Translations under genes and position numbers: made by a program
Assembly (NCBI GenBank): GCA_928724745.1
Contig: CAKMXJ010000032.1
Location: 744,001-808,000 of the forward strand
Source of the DNA: Anthracocystis setariae
Lineage: Eukaryota; Basidiomycota; Ustilaginomycetes; Ustilaginales; Ustilaginaceae
DNA: 64,000 bases
Direction of reading: 5' to 3'
The notes under the pieces: model-generated
What the model saw: only the letters and a program-made list of their open reading frames with translations
What the model was told of the DNA's origin: nothing
Database searches by the model: none
In this document: piece after piece, positions 62,101 through 64,000 of the stretch
Layout: every line of letters starts with the position of its first letter
Position numbering within the stretch: position 1 is the stretch's first letter

Positions 62101-64000
62101 CATGTTCACGCGGTGAGTCTAACCCGTTGGAGTTGACAGTCATGTTGGGGCGCTTCCACGAGCCAGTAGGTTGCAAAGGCTTCGGCCTAGTTGCAGAACG
62201 ACCTCGTGCATCCTTCGATGATGATGACGATGGACTCGTTCCGCTTCGATCTTCTTCGATACGGACACTTGATGCCGATTCTTGTAGAGGACCACCGCGC
62301 ACAATGCCTAGACCCGCGGTCGCGCTGGGTGCAGATACTTTGCGCTCGACGCCAAGACCCGACCCCACCGTTGCAGATGCGTTTGGGTTGGAAGTTGCGC
62401 TGACGGATCGGGTGGGTGTCGGCCTTCCGGGAGCAGAATGATCATGATCCTTGGACGACACAAGATTGGAATCTTCAAGAAAGCTTCCGGATCTCTCTCT
62501 GTAGTTTTGAATGTCGAGATCCGGTAGTTGCGGCGAAGGACCCCATTGATGTTTCAGATCGACAGCGTCTCGCTGGTTGGCTGCTCTTGGCGTGCTTTCT
62601 TCAGAAGCGTCCCTGAGAGCATCGTCCATGTGCGACTCTAGTTGCTGGATTGCCAGACGGATGGCGCCGGTCGAGTCGCTGGAGGCGAGGGATTTCTTGT
62701 GTTCATGGCCTTGGGAGCTTGAACGCTGCGGTAACGCACCCTTGCGATTGTTGTTGAACTCGGTCATTGTTGCAGGTGCAGAGGGAAGCCGGAGGCCTGG
62801 CTTGGCTGGCGGCCCAAGCTCTTGAACACCAGAGCTATCAGCCGGACCCTGTTCTGGTGTTGTAGGTTCGAGTTTCGGAATAGCGAGGCGGGAACTCGAG
62901 CCGGTGGAAGGTTGCATAAAACGCTCCGGGATACTGGGCACGGCTACACCATCTATAGAAGCGGCGTGCGAGCTTGGCTTGTGCGTCGAATGAGAAGCGC
63001 TACCGGCGGTTGAGGACCCTTCCTGGCTGTGCACGCTGGCCGTAGTTTCTCTGCGACCGAGCGAGGCTGAGCTCACGTTCAGCTGACGACCAAGAGAGGT
63101 AGCAGATGCATTGAATTTTGTAGAATAGGTTGTCCCGCTCGTGCTTGATCTTTTGGATTTGGCCGCGTCCTCTTCGCGGCTGGGTGAGCTGGGGTCTTTT
63201 CGCAACTTTCGCAAGAAGCCGCTCGTTTTTTTCATGCGTTGACGCAAGGCGCCCATAGCATTGTTCTGGTCGGAGCCGGCATCCCTTGGCGTTGCAGAAT
63301 GAATCTCAGCCTCCAAACCGATACTGCTGAGGGTGCGTGGGCGAGCTCTCGTTGCGGGTTGTGGGTCGTTTCCCGGAGGCAGCATGAGGCCAGGTATCGC
63401 CGACATGGGCGCAGCTTTTCGCACAGAAGCGGGCGAGGAAGGCTTTGAGGAGGCAGTCGATTGCCTTTGAAGAGACGTTGTACGGTCAGGAGAAGCTGGA
63501 GTTGGACGTGCACCAGCTTTGACGGCACTGGGAGCTGACTTTAAAGGCGTACCGGTTGAACGCGGTGGCTGCGGCTTTTGCTGTGGCGATTCGAAGGCAT
63601 GCACGTCCGGTGGACGTGGAGTTACATCGGTGAGGCCCTCGTCTACTTCATCGAGGCTTTGGCCTTGCGCCAGTGCTGAGGGCAGACCACTGCGGCGCTC
63701 AACGATGATACGATCCGAGGCAGCACCAGTGTTGTCAGAGTTGATCTCGGGACTGAGAGCAAACCTTGAGGTTTCTTTCAAGACGTACGTCTTGTCGGAG
63801 GCAAGCAAGTCCTCGAAATCGCGACCGATTCGTGATGGTCCGGACTTCTTGGGTGACGTGCGGCGAGGTGGTGATGCACTGATGAGAGATGATGGAGCAA
63901 GCCCTCCACTTGTCGATGCGGAAGGTGCAACAGTACTGACAGCACGCTTTGAATCAAGCGCTCTTGAGGAGGGAAAGCCGTCCTGGTGAGGAAGGGCTAT
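59165..64000 (-). CDS. Arf GTPase exchange factor with Sec7 and PH domains (Syt1/EFA6-like), 5' truncated
   Basis: The frame is open from the right edge of the window to the stop at 59165, so at least 1611 residues are visible and the N-terminus lies outside. The apparent start near 63808 is TTG and the frame reads through it. The first ~780 visible residues are Ser/Pro-rich and disordered. The Sec7 domain (about bases 61,465-61,085) carries the glutamic finger in LRAETQQIDRILAAF and the stretch FSILLLNTDLH, both needed for Arf GDP release. A PH domain follows (about 60,340-59,890: WAKEGSLTRKLYW ... VNEWVSTCNYWAAR), then a C-terminal coiled coil (RQLARLEKQVQLIH). Sec7-PH-coiled coil order is that of EFA6 and yeast Syt1/Yel1, which act at the plasma membrane or late secretory route (family knowledge). 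Confidence 0.9.
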   Translation of the reverse strand: MALPHQDGFPSSRALDSKRAVSTVAPSASTSGGLAPSSLISASPPRRTSPKKSGPSRIGRDFEDLLASDKTYVLKETSRFALSPEINSDNTGAASDRIIVERRSGLPSALAQGQSLDEVDEGLTDVTPRPPDVHAFESPQQKPQPPRSTGTPLKSAPSAVKAGARPTPASPDRTTSLQRQSTASSKPSSPASVRKAAPMSAIPGLMLPPGNDPQPATRARPRTLSSIGLEAEIHSATPRDAGSDQNNAMGALRQRMKKTSGFLRKLRKDPSSPSREEDAAKSKRSSTSGTTYSTKFNASATSLGRQLNVSSASLGRRETTASVHSQEGSSTAGSASHSTHKPSSHAASIDGVAVPSIPERFMQPSTGSSSRLAIPKLEPTTPEQGPADSSGVQELGPPAKPGLRLPSAPATMTEFNNNRKGALPQRSSSQGHEHKKSLASSDSTGAIRLAIQQLESHMDDALRDASEESTPRAANQRDAVDLKHQWGPSPQLPDLDIQNYRERSGSFLEDSNLVSSKDHDHSAPGRPTPTRSVSATSNPNASATVGSGLGVERKVSAPSATAGLGIVRGGPLQESASSVRIEEDRSGTSPSSSSSKDARGRSATRPKPLQPTGSWKRPNMTVNSNGLDSPREHGTAGSSQRNSIDRLADRNVHRRTADSAASLTSSRSFETAAESADPTTLSFNLPSQDHERSFEAAPDMAHERANEDLNHHVGSDTLEREGASEHSNSDQATDQTICLDTKRSVFDDASGATTIILASTSPELNSSALPKIVELSQQSLLRPGRNGGLSRVQSASCRSVKKDASLLSAASIGRSASPISLPTSSRSSLEGAPRSLNEESSATSASAQELAVKCWDEDASFLKREKIAEWLGGLGTVNRAARTFYFDNFDFTGLRLDVAFRRLCDKLFLRAETQQIDRILAAFSQRYFECNTDSVFGSADVIHSVVFSILLLNTDLHIAELQERMTRQQFVRNTLSAIAESSPSDVPDDSRSSLSVAYNDMSRSMDAFPRRSSVSSYLGGGLRKQNSSHTNLESSSDAVLPDSARPGTAMGGARGKESDVEALLREIYAAVKNERILLPTPESGSGTVAGRSQGSISSAAGPRRKMGKGSDRMMALKRGSIRGIQGLLGGFSSNSPTDPSISPISSRSSVDSWGRPLQPLCDQTGVRSPPLTPGFASTLTQTIIKESLEEEAAAASVAGLSPRTPSKEFGTDEEDDDDALALAGPPWAKEGSLTRKLYWESEGKRAKDKGWTEVFAVVSKGMLSMFKFDAGGGSSATNGKSSGGVGSSAALGGGNWLSSATCLGEIPLAHSLAHALPPPGYNKQRPHVFALTLPSGKMYFFQTGHEELVNEWVSTCNYWAARQSKEPLPGGVSNMEYGWNKVLPQPSDDEYEELDNFSSSGHPPDGSIYQSSSVHGHGSNSSSQQQHGDAQSLRSGQSTKAAASRPYITSPSPSSRDLTSSSSISSRVGTLSNSSKGGVLSNERTFINEWRIPQLSTIASTLSEERQLARLEKQVQLIHADLSVHNQLRHPMLQLYSPKASNYAKARANWERKSNHLLKESIKYQTYLEALRKSGELKAERKAKREVEGMIKQGDEALAELALGVVDDYTD

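Overview
The window looks like nuclear DNA of a smut fungus (Ustilaginomycetes, Ustilago/Sporisorium/Pseudozyma type). It has long, mostly intronless, GC-rich genes; the few introns are short (67-140 nt) with GT...AG ends. The proteins are clearly fungal: Rim9/PalI, Sla2, Sld2, Bub2, Ams1, Sec2 and an Ams1-type GH38 mannosidase. Species assignment is an inference from gene structure and protein style; no database was consulted. I see no transposon, CRISPR array, rRNA or convincing tRNA.

Layout. 1-9 kb: the 3' end of an unrecognised gene, the NatA subunit NAA15 (-), a voltage-sensor-only membrane protein (+, two exons) and the pH-signalling protein Rim9/PalI (-). 9-17 kb: endocytic adaptor Sla2 (+), proteasome lid subunit Rpn5 (+) and casein kinase I (-, one intron). 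18-26 kb: a PNPOx-like/ferredoxin-reductase fusion flavoprotein (-), replication initiator Sld2 (+) and an acidic orphan protein (-). 26-32 kb: gene-poor DNA holding only mitochondrial ribosomal protein uL30m (-) and hints of an unannotated minus-strand transcript. 32-38 kb: a RING protein with SUMO-interacting motifs (+), the TBC GAP Bub2 (+, one intron) and GSK-3 (-). 38-41 kb: gene-poor. 41-47 kb: a secreted tannase/feruloyl-esterase-like enzyme (+) and the mannosidase Ams1 (-). 48-53 kb: the Ran exchange factor RCC1 (+, one intron) and NAD-glycerol-3-phosphate dehydrogenase (+). 53-64 kb: an orphan with two Prk1-type motifs (-, start codon split by an intron), the Rab exchange factor Sec2 (+) and a Sec7-PH Arf exchange factor (-) whose 5' end lies outside the window.

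Most genes are independent housekeeping units. Themes repeat: small-GTPase regulators (Bub2, RCC1, Sec2, Sec7-PH) and endocytosis/actin (Sla2, the Prk1-motif protein). The most interesting observations are a C-terminal SRL tripeptide on glycerol-3-phosphate dehydrogenase together with a 360-nt stop-free in-frame leader, a start codon split by an intron, a pore-less voltage-sensor protein, a split-RING protein with two SUMO-interacting motifs, and the unexplained 29.3-32.3 kb interval. I did not find a clearly new multi-gene system.

Many long open frames on the opposite strand of real genes are codon-bias shadows and were left out. Where the longest frame begins with TTG or GTG, I moved the start to the first supported ATG or to a spliced upstream exon.
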